Notes under the pieces: model-generated | What the model saw: the letters and a program-made list of their open reading frames with translations, nothing else | What the model was told of the DNA's origin: nothing | The model's database searches: none | Origin: Rhizophlyctis rosea | Taxonomy: Eukaryota; Chytridiomycota; Chytridiomycetes; Rhizophlyctidales; Rhizophlyctidaceae | NCBI GenBank assembly: GCA_027596075.1 | Contig: JADGJC010000039.1 | Location: forward strand, 1-64,000 | Direction: 5' to 3' | Length of the DNA: 64,000 bases | Position numbers and translations under genes: made by a program | Shown here: piece after piece, positions 22,379 through 35,300 of the stretch | How positions within the stretch are numbered: position 1 is the first letter of the stretch | Layout: each line of letters opens with the position of its first letter

Positions 22379-23184
22379 ATGGTGAGCACTCTACTCCCGC
22401 ATGTGTGCCTCCAGCACGGATCACTCACGCCAGCTGCAACACTTAGAGCGCCCAGAACACCTGCGATGTGCCGGAGGACGTGGTTGAAGCTTTAAAGGTG
22501 AGAGAGGGCTTCCCACGCACCCCAAACTTCTCAAAAGTCCTAATTCCGCTTCGTCAGAAATTCAGATTTAGGTAGCTATAACGCTGGCGAAGTTGTACAA
22601 CTTGATGACATCAATACTGAACGAGAAATACAACTGACCCCAGAAAGTCCAAAAGCAACGCAGCTCTCGTTATCAAAATCGACACAAAGGACCTGAGAGT
22701 AGTAATTGACGAGACGCTTGAGGACACGACGATAGGTAGGACTTTGTTTTGCATTTTTCTTCAGAGCGCCACATGTTTGCCGCTGTTGACGCGTGTATTT
22801 TTGGTCTGTTTGTTTACAGAGGAGGTCGCGGAAACCCTCCCAGACTCAACACCGCGGTACATTGTCCTCTCCTATGAGCTCAAGCACAAGGATGGGAGGG
22901 TATCCTATCCTCTCGTAGGAATCTACTATAATCCCTCCGGATCCAGCACCTCGAATAGGATGCTATATGCGAGCACGACTTCTTTCTTGTTTCAGAAGGC
23001 GGATATTGCGGGAAAGGTCAGAGTTCAATAACTGCGAAACTCATTGGTCAAGACTCATTTTGGGGCTTGCATCTTAAAACCACATTGACCGTGTGCTTAT
23101 TAGATCTTTGACTTGACGGACTCGGAGGATTTGACAGACGAGTGGCTGACGGAAAAGCTGGAAGGGTCCAAAACCCGGCCCTAA
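22379..23184 (+). CDS. GMF: Glia maturation factor (ADF-H domain, Arp2/3 debranching)
   Basis: GMF binds the Arp2/3 complex and promotes actin branch removal at cortical networks. Six exons: 22379-22381, 22447-22497, 22558-22571, 22644-22735, 22820-23016, 23104-23184, giving 145 aa, close to the family's usual 140. Family signatures are CDVPEDVVEALK, KFRFRKSKSNAALVIKIDTK, RYIVLSYELKHKDGRVSYPL and EDLTDEWLTEKL at the C-terminus. The first coding exon is only the ATG, cut directly by a GTGAGC donor, and the third exon is 14 nt. Both are supported by uninterrupted phase and by the conserved sequence they restore. The gene converges on the dynein-2 gene, with 200 bp between stops. Confidence 0.93.
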
Positions 23185-23384
23185 GCTCAGGGTTACATAT
23201 CTCGATCGTGAAGTCGGAACAAAGGCACACGAAGAGTTGCCTAAGAATCGATATTCTGCCGTCTAATTATGTATATACACAATTCGTAACTTTGTTTTCT
23301 ATACACAGTACACCGTTATCTCGGTTCTGGCTTCGAGGGTTCGAAGTCGGAAGCACTCAAGGGCAAGGAGTGAATGTCAAGGAT

Positions 23385-26300
23385 TCAAGGAGATAAGAAG
23401 AATGCCGCACCAGCCAACACCCAAGTTGACCCATCGTCTTGACATGGAACCATCAATGACGCGACGACGCGCTCTCGCGTTGGGGTTTGGTATAAAGGCA
23501 GAGTGATCCGGTTCGGAAGAGTGAACGTCTAGTGGTCGTGATGATTGATCATTCAATGAAGGTTGGCGGATGCTGACTGCAAGCCTTTGAATTTTAACAT
23601 ACCATCGGCAACCAAGCAAGGTGGCAAGTTGGAACGGTGACTGACACCGGGTCATCAGGGCCCGCTTCCGATAATCTGGCCCCGTCGAAGTTGCACCCTT
23701 GGAGGAATAGCCCTTCCACAGACACTTTCAAGGCGGCGCTGGACAACTCCTGTGCTGACCATGTTGATACCAGCTTTAAACTGTCCATTGGTTGGCGCAC
23801 TGATGGAGATGAGTGCAGAGCGGCCGTCAGCATGACCTTTTGCAGGTTCCACACTCATTCCGTGGTTGACGTAAAGACCCACCTTTCCTCGAAGTCTGCT
23901 GTCTAAGGGCGTTCAAGAAAGTCACAGGATTATACAAATTTGCCAGCTGCACCGAGGCATCAAAGATTGTTCCCCTATTCGCCTTCTCCTTCAAAGTGTC
24001 CACAGCCAATCCCTTTGTCACGCACTCCCGTAGATAAGTTTGCGGCTCCTCAGGACCTTCCCACAACGACAGCCATGTTTCTGGTGTTTCGCCCTTCATC
24101 AAGCTGGTGGCGATATCGAGGATGTCGTTTGTGACCAGCATGGTTCCGCGGATGACTTTGGACACATTTGACAGATCCGAATGGATTCGGCGAATCAACT
24201 CCAGTGCATTGGTGAGTTCCTGAAAGTGTTTGAAAAAAGATGTGAGATATGGAGTACCTGCGCATCTCGCGACGTTGGCAATTTACCAGGGTCAAGAAAG
24301 TGGTTACGGGCTCCTTGTCTGTGGATTGCGTGACTTTTCGTTGCAGCAGGTCATTTCCGCTGTTCAACTGCCAAGGACGAATCAGCAACGGCATGAGTTC
24401 CCATAATCTCGGTGATTTTTCACCTTCTTCCACAACTGAAGGAATGGCATCAACTCCTTCGACCATTTCTCCTTGTCGAACCGTTGGCCTTGGGCATCCA
24501 CCTGGCGCTGCGGGATTGAGAGCATTAGTTTTCGTTTTCTGAATGGTAAACTTCTCCAAGCAAGAGTAAGTACCAAAATCCGAAGCTGAGATATGACCGC
24601 TTGACTTCCATTGGTCTGCAGTGTGCGGTCGATATTTGCCGGCAGACCAAACATGGATATGTTATCTATTTCCGGAAGCTCATTGATGATTTTAGCGAAG
24701 CTGGAGTGTTCCGCCAAGCTGGGTAAGGCTGCATTGAGAAGGAGATGATCAGTGTCACTCTCAGTAATGAAGGCGCATGAGCAGATACATACTGATTCCC
24801 TTAACCAGCTTTCGTGTTGGAGCTCGTCCGCCAACGGTGAGAACATCTGAAGAGGATAGGTTTGTCAACAAAGTGGAGAATCGCAGGAATCAACACGCAA
24901 CATTACCATCATTAAACATCTGCAATAGATACGTTCGCAGCTTCAATGCATCCGTCACATCATCAATACGTCCGCCATAAATGGCATTTTCTAAAAGCCC
25001 GTGCAGAACCTCCCATTGCGGTGGTTTCGCACCAGCACACATTGTCTGCGATATTTTTGGTGTAGGTGAGACGCTTATCATCATCAATTCTCAAAGCGAA
25101 TGCACTCATACCGAAACTAGGTCCGCACTGGACCTCAAGTCTGCAGCAGAGAACTCATAGAACTTGGTCCAGCCTTGCGGAATGTATGTTCTTCTTTCCT
25201 GCACAACAGCATGGAACCACGCCAAGGCGAAAAGCGCTTGTGCGCGGTGAACGGGACCGGAAGCAATGAATTGTGGCGACCATGCTTCGTAAGTTCTTTG
25301 GAGGTTTTTCTTCAAGCCTGTAAACAACAGGTCAGTTAAACCTCGGACGTCTTTTCCGGTTGATCAGATGTACGTACCAGGTGGAGCTTCAACTGTTATC
25401 TTCAAACAGTTTTGCAACAAGTTTGCAGGGAACTTGCTGTGACTTTCCGATGTCAGCCATAGTCTGAACGAGTCGTGGAACTTTGCTGTGGCCAGCTCCT
25501 TCTCCAACGTTGGCAGCCATCCGATGACCAGATGGATGTTCTGCAAGCAAAGCCATCCGCCGTTCGCTGCGCATTCGCGAAGGACTTCTATCGCGATCTC
25601 TCCTTGGCCTTGACCCATTGCAATCTGCCAGACGCTTGGTTAGTTGCGTTATGAAACAGTCTCTCCAACACCAAATGTGGATACCTGATGGTAATTTTCC
25701 AAGCCAACTTCCTGTGAGGCGAAGTCTTTCAACTCCTGGGATGGGTCTGTACCTGGCGTAGTGATGAAGAGAATTGGCTGACTAGGAACTGATTCTTCAG
25801 TTTGCACACGCTTCAGACTGAGAGGCGGAGGAGCCAAATTGTCCACTCCCAATACACTGCACGTGAAGTTGTTCACTGAAACAAAGGTAAGAATTGGAGT
25901 CGGAATCCACCCAACCACAATGGAGGATGGACTTACTGGCCGTCATCAGTTGATCCGGACGGAACGCTTGCATGAAGATCAATCGTTGGAAGGCACTAGT
26001 TGAGATTTCAGTACAGAAGAAGCTTGAGAGAGCTCCAAAGGGCTGGACGTACCTGAGTTTAGAATTCGGAATGTTGTTGTTTGCATCTCGGCTCCTTATC
26101 CAGCGAGTCCAATTCTCCGTATCACCAAGATTAGACGACTGGCATAATGCTGGTAGGGTTGCCTGAAGTGTTTTGAATGCTGACATCCGCTCTGGAGGTA
26201 TCCATGCAGGTGGTGGAGAACCCTTTTCGTCCACATCCGACACGACCAACTGTCCAATGAACAATTCCCATTCTTTCGGTTCGAATAGTTGTGGGTGAAG

Positions 26301-29300
26301 CTCGTGTACCATGTACAATGCGAACGTCTGCCGATCTGCCTTGAACAGACTTCGTGATATGTAACGATAGGTCAATCGTTCGAGAGTGCTCATCAAGAGC
26401 TTCATTCGTAACTCGGTTGAGTCTTTGGAATCTGAGCCCTCGGCTTTCAAGCTTTCGCTGAATATTCGTAGGTAGGAGGCAAGAGAGAACTGGTACATGT
26501 TGTTGAGCTTCTTCAAGTCCGTAATGACAAAAAATAGGGAGGAGCCGAAACTGGATAAGGCGGAGAACTTGTCTCGTTCTGTGTCGAGGGATGCTTGCAG
26601 TTTGCGAGATTCAGCCAGTCCCGTAGATATGGTAACGCTTTTGGTTTTCGTTTCATTTAGGCTGTTGATCAAACCCTTATTCTCTAAAATGTTACCCTCC
26701 GAGCTAGCAAGTTCTTGTAGGAGTGCGTCTTCTACTTTTGATAGTTCCAGTCTCAGCTCATCCTCCTTCTTGAGCAAGTTCACTTTCTCCACCTCTAGCT
26801 CTGGTCTTTCGTGCTTCAAGGTAACGCCCAGAAGCTGTCCTGCCAACCCCGCCCGAGTAACTGTAAAGTTGACTTCGTTCACCAAAGCTTCTGCGTCGGG
26901 AGGACTGATGAATTCTGACCGGCGGGTAACAAGGTACAAACGGAAGGATTCGTTGTAGTCCACACTCTTGTCCCCTATCTGAACAACATATCGAGGCCCT
27001 TGCTTTTGCAGATCTTTCCGGAGCAGTGGATACAAAACTGGCTCAATCGCAAATGTATCCTGCACTATCAACGTCTTCCCAAATCTAACCGCCAGCTCCA
27101 GTGCCCGCAAAAACGTTTCGTCGTGCTGGTTGATGATTTCCGGCTTTCGGTCACTGAGGTAAGTTTTCAGCCAAGCAATTGCCTGACCGGAAGGATCTAC
27201 CAGCAAAGGTGTCATCTGGCCATTGAGTGTCACGGTGGCGTTCTCGATGGACAATGCGTCAGATGGTAGACCTTGAGACTTCCAAACTAATTGCTCACTC
27301 TCCGTGCTCAAGACGGTGCGTACATCAAACTGTTCTATCCCGGTAATCTTCTTCCATTCCGCTACGAGGCGTTGCCTGACATCCTCCGATTCTCCCGCCA
27401 GATAGGTAATGAAAGCCGCAGACAACAATGCATTCCTGGGCAGTAAAGCAAGCTCTTCATGAATCTCCTTGTATTGAGAGTTCCACCTTTTGCCTTCGCC
27501 CGACAGCTTGTGCAGCAACTCTTGAGCTGCTTTGATAGTGGTTTTCGCTTGATCAAGATGATTTCGCAGCAGCTCCGCCTCCCGTGTTTTGCTGCCAAAC
27601 CCTTCTTTCAATCCCGCAACCGTCTTATCCACAGCGGCAAGGGCTTCTTTCAGTTGAACCACCCGCTCGCGCGATGAGTCTAATGATTTCGTCAACTTCT
27701 CCAAATCACTTTCCAAAGGTCCGATCTTCTCTAACACCTCCGAATACTGTAAGTTTGCTTTGACCCACATCGCCAACGGGGCTGCCGCCACTGACGCCCT
27801 CTTGATGGCTGCCTCATCAAATGAATCTCGCTTCTGCTTCAGAAGATCCGCAACCGACGCCCGCACTTGAGGAGTGATATTCCGAGCATTAAAGTTCATA
27901 ATCTCCTCCTTGATGGTCCTTTTTCCCAGGAACCCTTTCATGCTGTTCCACGACATATCTAAAATCCCCATCAAACGGAGCACGCCTTCCAAAACGTCAC
28001 GAACAGCAGGTGGAGGAGCTCGTAGAGACCGAATTTCCGTCAAGCTTTCTGGACGGATTTCACCAACTGCTTCTTGTGACTTCTTTATCAGGGGTTCTAC
28101 ATCCGCCAACTCCTTCTCAATTGCTGCCTTCCTCTTGATTAACTTCTTCTCCTCCTCCGCCAGCTGGGTATTCAGGGTCTCCATCTCCTTCTTCTGTTCC
28201 GCAGCATTCACCATACTGTCCGTAATTTGCTTCAAAGCACTATCAGCCTCCTTCTGTTTCTGAGACAATTCAACCTCCTGCGTCTTCGCTTCCGCTGAAA
28301 GCTTATCCACATATTTTGCCGCCTCATTGAGCTTCTTCAGCCCACTGGCCAGATACTTCTGTTTATTATGGAAGTTTTCCCGCTTACTACAGTATACCCG
28401 CTCGTACGTCGCCGTGTACTCCACGAAATGCTTTGGAGTTGCTCCTCGTTGTGCACAGATCCCATGGACAGCTATCATAGCCCTTATAAGCTTGTCCTGC
28501 TCTTTCAATTCCGCCAGAATTTGATTTTTCGAGAAGACGCTAGCTGCTAGTTCGTTCATGCTCTCCGGCGCCCAAGCGTCCATCCATTCCATTTGGCACC
28601 GAATGTATAATGCGGGATTGGCCTCACAGCTTGCCACAAATGTCGGGCTGGTACAATCAAAGAGCAATACGACATGCAGGTGCTTTCGAATTCTGCTAAT
28701 GAAGTATTCAAATAAGCTACCTCGGAAGCCATCCTGAGAATGTTCATCTTTTAGAGAGTTCAGCACTGCGTCCAGCTCATCCTGCGAGTAAAGTCCCGGC
28801 ACCTCCCCACCACTGAGCAGACTGTTGATAGATTCCAAAAAGGACGGATCAATCAACTGGTAGCTCTCCAACATCAACACCACCTCTTCCTGAGCGACGC
28901 CCGCCGATTGCAATACCGACTTGATGTCTGCTGTGAATGCTTTCTTGCTATATTGACGACCGACCATGGGGGTAAACAACTTCATTCCGAGCATATGCGT
29001 CACAATAAGCACCGAGCTACGTCTGCCAACACCCGGTCGTCCCGCAAGAAGAAGGGATCCAGATGGCTGGCCCAGCACACGTTCCATTCGCGCGATCTGC
29101 TCAAGAGCTTCCGGGAACAAACACATATGCAGATCCTGATAATCGCGTTCGTAAATTTTGATTGCCTGCTGCACCGCCTTTGAGTAGGTCTTTACGCTGA
29201 CTTTGATCAGACCACGAGCTGCCGTTAAATGAGCTGAGGACTGCGAAGTCGATACTGAGGTAAAGAGAGTATCCGCCAAATTGGATTGATGGCCCCAATC

Positions 29301-32300
29301 CGCTTGTAGCTGTGACGTCACGATTGCAAGGAACCTTTTTCGACTATCCTGGCCGACAAGCCGATCTTGGAAAAGTCGCTGCGCTTCATAAGTCAGCACA
29401 TCAAGCAATTCTCCCATTTCCGCATCACTATACTGATACCGAGATAGGTCAATTACCCAACGCGACAGGTCCCGTGGCGTGAAGAAGTAATGCGGATGTT
29501 GGTCGACGGTGAATTTGAGCACAGTTTGGTCGAAAATTGCCACCATCGTGTTAGCCAGTTTCTGAACGTTTTTCGGCATGCTCCAGATCTTATGAGAAGG
29601 CAAACAGCTCGACAGAATGGGCTGAGCCAATAATCTATACACCGCCTGTAGCTGCTCGCGCTCCGGATACGATATGAAGCATTGTCTGATGACCGACGTG
29701 AACCGAGTAGAGAGTTTGTGTCGACCCATGGTGGAGGAAGGATTCATAGACGCGACAATCTGTACGTTCTCAATGCTGACCCATTCCAGATTCTGATCAT
29801 AGAAGCCATTGTACGTCAAAATCTGCTGTAGGAACTGCACTAACTCCACTGTATCGTATTTATCGGGTTTTGGTAGGTTGATATCCTTCAGGTATAGAAC
29901 CAACCTCTCTGCATCCCGAGGCCGAAGGACGCGACCGGTAGTCGATTGCACAGCGGAGCAGGTTTGCTGAAGGCGTTGAAGTATATGGGAGGACCGAGTT
30001 TGGGCGCTGCAATGTATGGTCGCGGTTGATATGGATTTCAGTTTGGAAAAGCAGTGACGTAGTATCATGTGTTTTCCTGCACCCTCCGGACCAATCAGGA
30101 GGAACGGTTGGTTGTGAGTGAACCAAGGCATGATCATATCAAGTGCTCGCTTGACGTCAATGGTCTCGATAACCGGTAGCCGCTCCAGATCCTGCATCGC
30201 CCCCATGTCCAAACCCCCCGGCTCCTCCGATTGATACGGCGCAACTCTTCCCGAGCTATTGACATAGAAATTGAGGACTCCTTTTGGATCTGGCGCAGGT
30301 TCGTTGGCCCATCTCAGTAACTCATTTGCGAATGAAACTCGGTTTTCCATGTAGAGGTTTGCGCCCAGCCCACGGATCAGCGCGTACAGGAACTGAGTCC
30401 TATCACTGACGCCCATCAGATGAGAAAGACCGTTCATGAGTAGTCCCACTTTTGCCGTCTCCACCACCGTCTCACAGTTCCGCAAGATCCAGTCTACACT
30501 CTTATAGAAGAATTCATCAAGCCACGAACTCAAAGCGGACCGCAGTTTCTCGGGTTGTTTTGCCACCCATGCGCGAACGAGCGCCGGTACGTCCAGAGTC
30601 TCATCCGAAAGATAAATCATGCCCATACGACTAACAGTAGCGGGTGATGCAAACTTCAAGTTATGCGTTTCGAATATGAAGTTCACGTTTGGCCCAAATT
30701 GGATGCGCTCCCCATTTGGCATAGTCAGTAACCTGTTGTCGTCCAAAACGGAGTTCAACGATTCGACCCACTCCGGATCAATGTCGCCGTCACAAACAAT
30801 CCAGCTGTGAACATCGGTGGGTTCTTTCACGGCTTGTCGGGAAGCAGATGTGATGACGCCGTCATACCACTCCCGAGTGTCAATGTCCATATGTCCCAAC
30901 AGCCGCCGCCGCTCGATTGCTTTTGGGTTTACCAAGTGATACGGTAGCTTTTGTCCCGTCTTCTGCAACGCTGTCCGTAGGATCCGCCAAAGCACACTTT
31001 TCCCACAACCGGACGGCCCAACTATCACAACCCCCATTCGCTGCTTGCAAGCCTCGTAAAACTGGAAAATCTTCCCAACTTGAGATTCAATGTATACGAG
31101 ATTCATCTCATCGTACGTCTCCCGCACTGCCTTCTTCAACTCTTCATACTGAATATCTTCAACCGGTACGTCCGGGAAAATGTCCTGCATCAGCCCGTTG
31201 AACCTTTGACTATCAGCGAAAGTGAGTTTCGATAAGGTATTGGCCCGAATCGCCTTGACCATGATTGCTGCTTCCCGCTTTGGATCCACCGGCCCTGCCC
31301 GTCGCTCTGCATGTAGGAGATGCCCCGCCAGCCCCAGAACAGCCTTCAGCGGTCTCAATCCCCATTCGTAATGCTGTTGCACAGACAACAACTGCCGACA
31401 GAGGGTGAAGATAGATACAACCTTGCTACCCAACTCCTTCCCTTGTTTGAACCCTTCTGAGAACAGAATAACCTCTGAGATCAGTTCGTTGTTCGGATGC
31501 GTCATTGCTACCGATCGGAAGAGTTGTTTCAGATTGTCTGGAAGCTTTTGCCGTCCTCCGTACCCCTTCCCGGCGGGGTTGAGCGTAACAAAGATGCCGG
31601 AGTTTGGATCCAATTGGACGTTCTTTCCAAGGAGCGAAACTTGCTTATCCTGTTGTTTGAGAGCTGCTTGTATGATCTGAATTTGTTGCGACACCGCTGA
31701 TAGTACGGCCTCTTCTAACCGATTGAATTCGTCAAAACAGCCCCATGCCCCACACTTTACCAATCCCACGAAGATTCTACCCATGCTCTTGTAGTCAATT
31801 CCCTCATCGCAGTTGAAGACGAGAACTTGCCGCCCGAAAAGCACGCCCAGCGCCTTTACCGATTCCGTCTTGCCCGTCCCCGCCGGTCCGAAAGGGTTTC
31901 CTCCAAAGCCGCTAGCCATGGCTTGTGTAAGCGTCAAATAGCACTTATCCGTGAGAGGCGTATGCACCAACTTCGGCGGGTTTCCCTGATATTCGTACGT
32001 ATACACAAACTCCGCGCTACTCATGCGCATTACACATATATCATTCGCTCCCATATAGAACCGTAATTGACGCTGCCATGCCCAATCCCCTACCGACGTC
32101 ACTTTTCCCGCCTGCAGCTGTTCAACCACCTCAATGAAATGGATGATGTCCAAAATGAGCGATTTGATTTTTAGGTCCACCACCCGTCTCTCAACCGAAT
32201 CTTCAACGGATGCAATGTTGAAATTGGTATATTTTTCCAGCTGACCCTTCAAGTCCGCGGATAATTGATTGAAAGCGCCGCCTTGGGAGATTGCCGTTTC

Positions 32301-35300
32301 GACGTGGGAGGTAAAGTGCAGATATTCTGAAAGTCCCAGAATTTGCGACGGGTATTTGAAGATGTCATTGACGGCAAGACATTCCAGCAAAAGGCTTTTC
32401 AGGGTTGATTTCATCTCCTTTGAAAAATTTTCCAACCAGACTTCGACCTCGTCGGTGATTTGGACCGGAGCTTTCAATGTGACGGTCTCACCATCAATGC
32501 TACGCATCGCCACGATTGAAGTCACACTCTCATCAAATAAGACGTTATGTACCCCCGCAAAGAGCTTCTTCAAGTGAGCCTGGATGACATTCGGGTTCTT
32601 CGCCTGTCCTAAAATCTCCAATAAATCTTCATCTCCGATGAAGTAAAACCGTGCGAACCGCTCCCGCTTCTGCTCCAAAAACTCGTTCAAGGCTTTCTGG
32701 CACCGTTCCAATTGGTCAACAAGCGCTTTCAATGTTTCACGAATCCCGGGATAGGTCAAAATGGAAACAACACGTGCGTCTCTGGCTACGCTTGCGATAA
32801 TGCTCCGAAAGTCTTCATCTATCCGCGCAAACCGATGCTCCTCAGCCGGCAACGCCCCTCGACTAAAAATGGGCTCAAGATAAACCCATTTGCGTTGTAC
32901 CACATTCAGGTCACGCAAAAACTCATCCAAGTCCACCAATTTCTTCTCCCATATGGTAGCCTTATCGGCGAAATGCTTGTAATACGGAGACTCCTTCAAT
33001 GATGAGAGCAGTGACTGATTGTCTCCAACCTGCGTGAGCACCTCCTTCCAGTCCTTAATCACTTTGATATTTGCGCCCTTGGCATCCTGGTAATCTGTCA
33101 ACGCAAACAGCGCACTAGCTCCCCACATATCAATTTCCTGGATAGCTTCTCGAATCGCAATTTCCCCACTAGCGCGGTTGTTCAGCTCTTTAATCTCCTC
33201 AATATGCTTCACGATGTTGACTCGACAATCCAGTAGATTTCCGAATGTCAATTCCGACAATGTAATTGTTCTGGGCATGCCGATGATGCGGAACAAGTCT
33301 CCCCAGTGTTCTCCAGTCCAATTGTCCCCGCGCACAAACTTCAAGCAAGGAATCACGTCCGCATAAGTATCAAGATCCGTCTGGATGAACAAGCTCAACG
33401 CATCCATTTCCCTCCCTCTGATACGCTCCCTCCATTTCGTTGCCAGGTCATCAAACAGGTAGACCTTCCCTCTAAATGATATCCAATCCTCCTTCTTCAT
33501 TTGCTCCATCTCCCCAACATATTGCTCATACAAGCCCCAAATTGCCTCCGACTGAACGATGTCATTTTCGAGCTCGGCAACTTCTACGAAATCAGGAGGG
33601 TCGATGCCGAATTGAGCCGCGTCCGCCACAATCTGTTCCGACGTCTTCTTCAGCTCAGGAAATTCTCCATGACGTTCCTTGAGGAAGGTGACTGCATTGG
33701 AAGCGCTTTTGGCATCGCTCATACCCTCAACTTTCGGTTTGAACTGGTGCCACCTTGAAGAAAACTTGTCCAAATCCGCTTGGAATGTCCTGATCCGACC
33801 GTCAATGCCCGCCCGAAGAATATCGACTTGTTCCTTGATCATCAACTCGTGACTTTCCAACATGAGTTCCAGCTTCGACCATCTTGCCCGAACAGCTGAT
33901 GTATCCACCCCCGCACCCACAACAGATTTCAGTAGACGGTTCTTAGTTTCCACAGCCTCAAAATGCGTCTGCACTTTCGTCTTCTCCCCTGCTAGCTCCG
34001 CATGCGCTGCATTAGCTTCCCCGATTTCGCTCAAACTCTGTGGCCGCTTTGCCAATGCTGCTGTCCCTTTTCCAACAAACTCATCTACCGCAGCAAGGTG
34101 AACTGCAATTGCACGCCGTAAAGCACACAACATGGAATCAAATAATCGTTGAAGATGGTCGTCAACTGTTGCTTTGACTGGAGCAGCCGACACCGTAATA
34201 CAATCGACTTTCACCACTAGTGGAAGAGCCTCCGCTTCCTTCCCCTTACTTTTGAGCATCCGAAAATTCACCTCCCAATCTTGTACATCTCCGAGCGCTT
34301 CCTCTGCAAACTCGTCCAAGTCCACCGTTCCCAAAATGACCCAGTCTTTGAATAGGTCGAACACCTTGAGCAGGTTCTGAAATAGCAGCTCCGCCTTTCG
34401 ATAAACAACCCCTAATGATGCCACATTCGCATCAATCATTTGTTCAAAAATCTTCCCATCGCCGAGCCCCCGGAAAGTCGCCGGTATGTTGATGAACTTT
34501 TTCATCTCTCGGTAATATTTCGCCCTAATCTCCTCATATGCCGGACGGAACTGTAGCTTTTGCTGCTTAAATACGAGGTCTACCGTGATTTCTGGTAACG
34601 CTTCGTTGAGGTTCTCCAATCCCTCTTGATACTGGTGCTCCAGAGCCTTGTACAGCTGGTGATCGCAATGTCTACGCCACATTAATGTGTCTGACTCCGT
34701 CAATCCTCCTTCATAAACTGTTAGGAAAATCCCACGAATCGACGCGATCGTTTCCTTCCACTTGTTCTGATTTTTGACCAAGTCCACATCCATTAGCTCC
34801 ACGCACCGTTCCATTACCGTATTGTGCAGCTTCCGTAATCGGCGGTTTGCGGACGTGAGCCGTTCAGCTGCTGCTTGCAATTTGCCCACGTATGCTTCCA
34901 ACTCACTCGCATTATCCCACACCACGCCGTCCTTTGACTTCTTAGTCCCTTTCTTCCCGTCCCCAGTGGGATCCTTCACCAACCGCTCAAAATCAAGGGC
35001 GGGACCGAGCAGCATCGGCTGTTGAGAAGGCAGCATCTGCTCATCAATGGTGTTATAGAAATGTGCAACCTGTTTCAGCACGACTCCGTGGCGGTAGAAC
35101 TTCTCGCCGCCGTCAGCAACTTTCTGGATGGTAGCCGGAACGGGAAATCCGAGGGATAGAAGTATGCGGACTTCTCGTAGCAAGGTTACTAGTTGGTCTC
35201 CGTAGTTAACTTTCAGCTTTCCACTTGTGTAGTCTAGCTCCATCAATCGACCGGATCGTTCCAATGCCAATGGTCCCTCTGAGTCTTCTGCTGAATCCTG

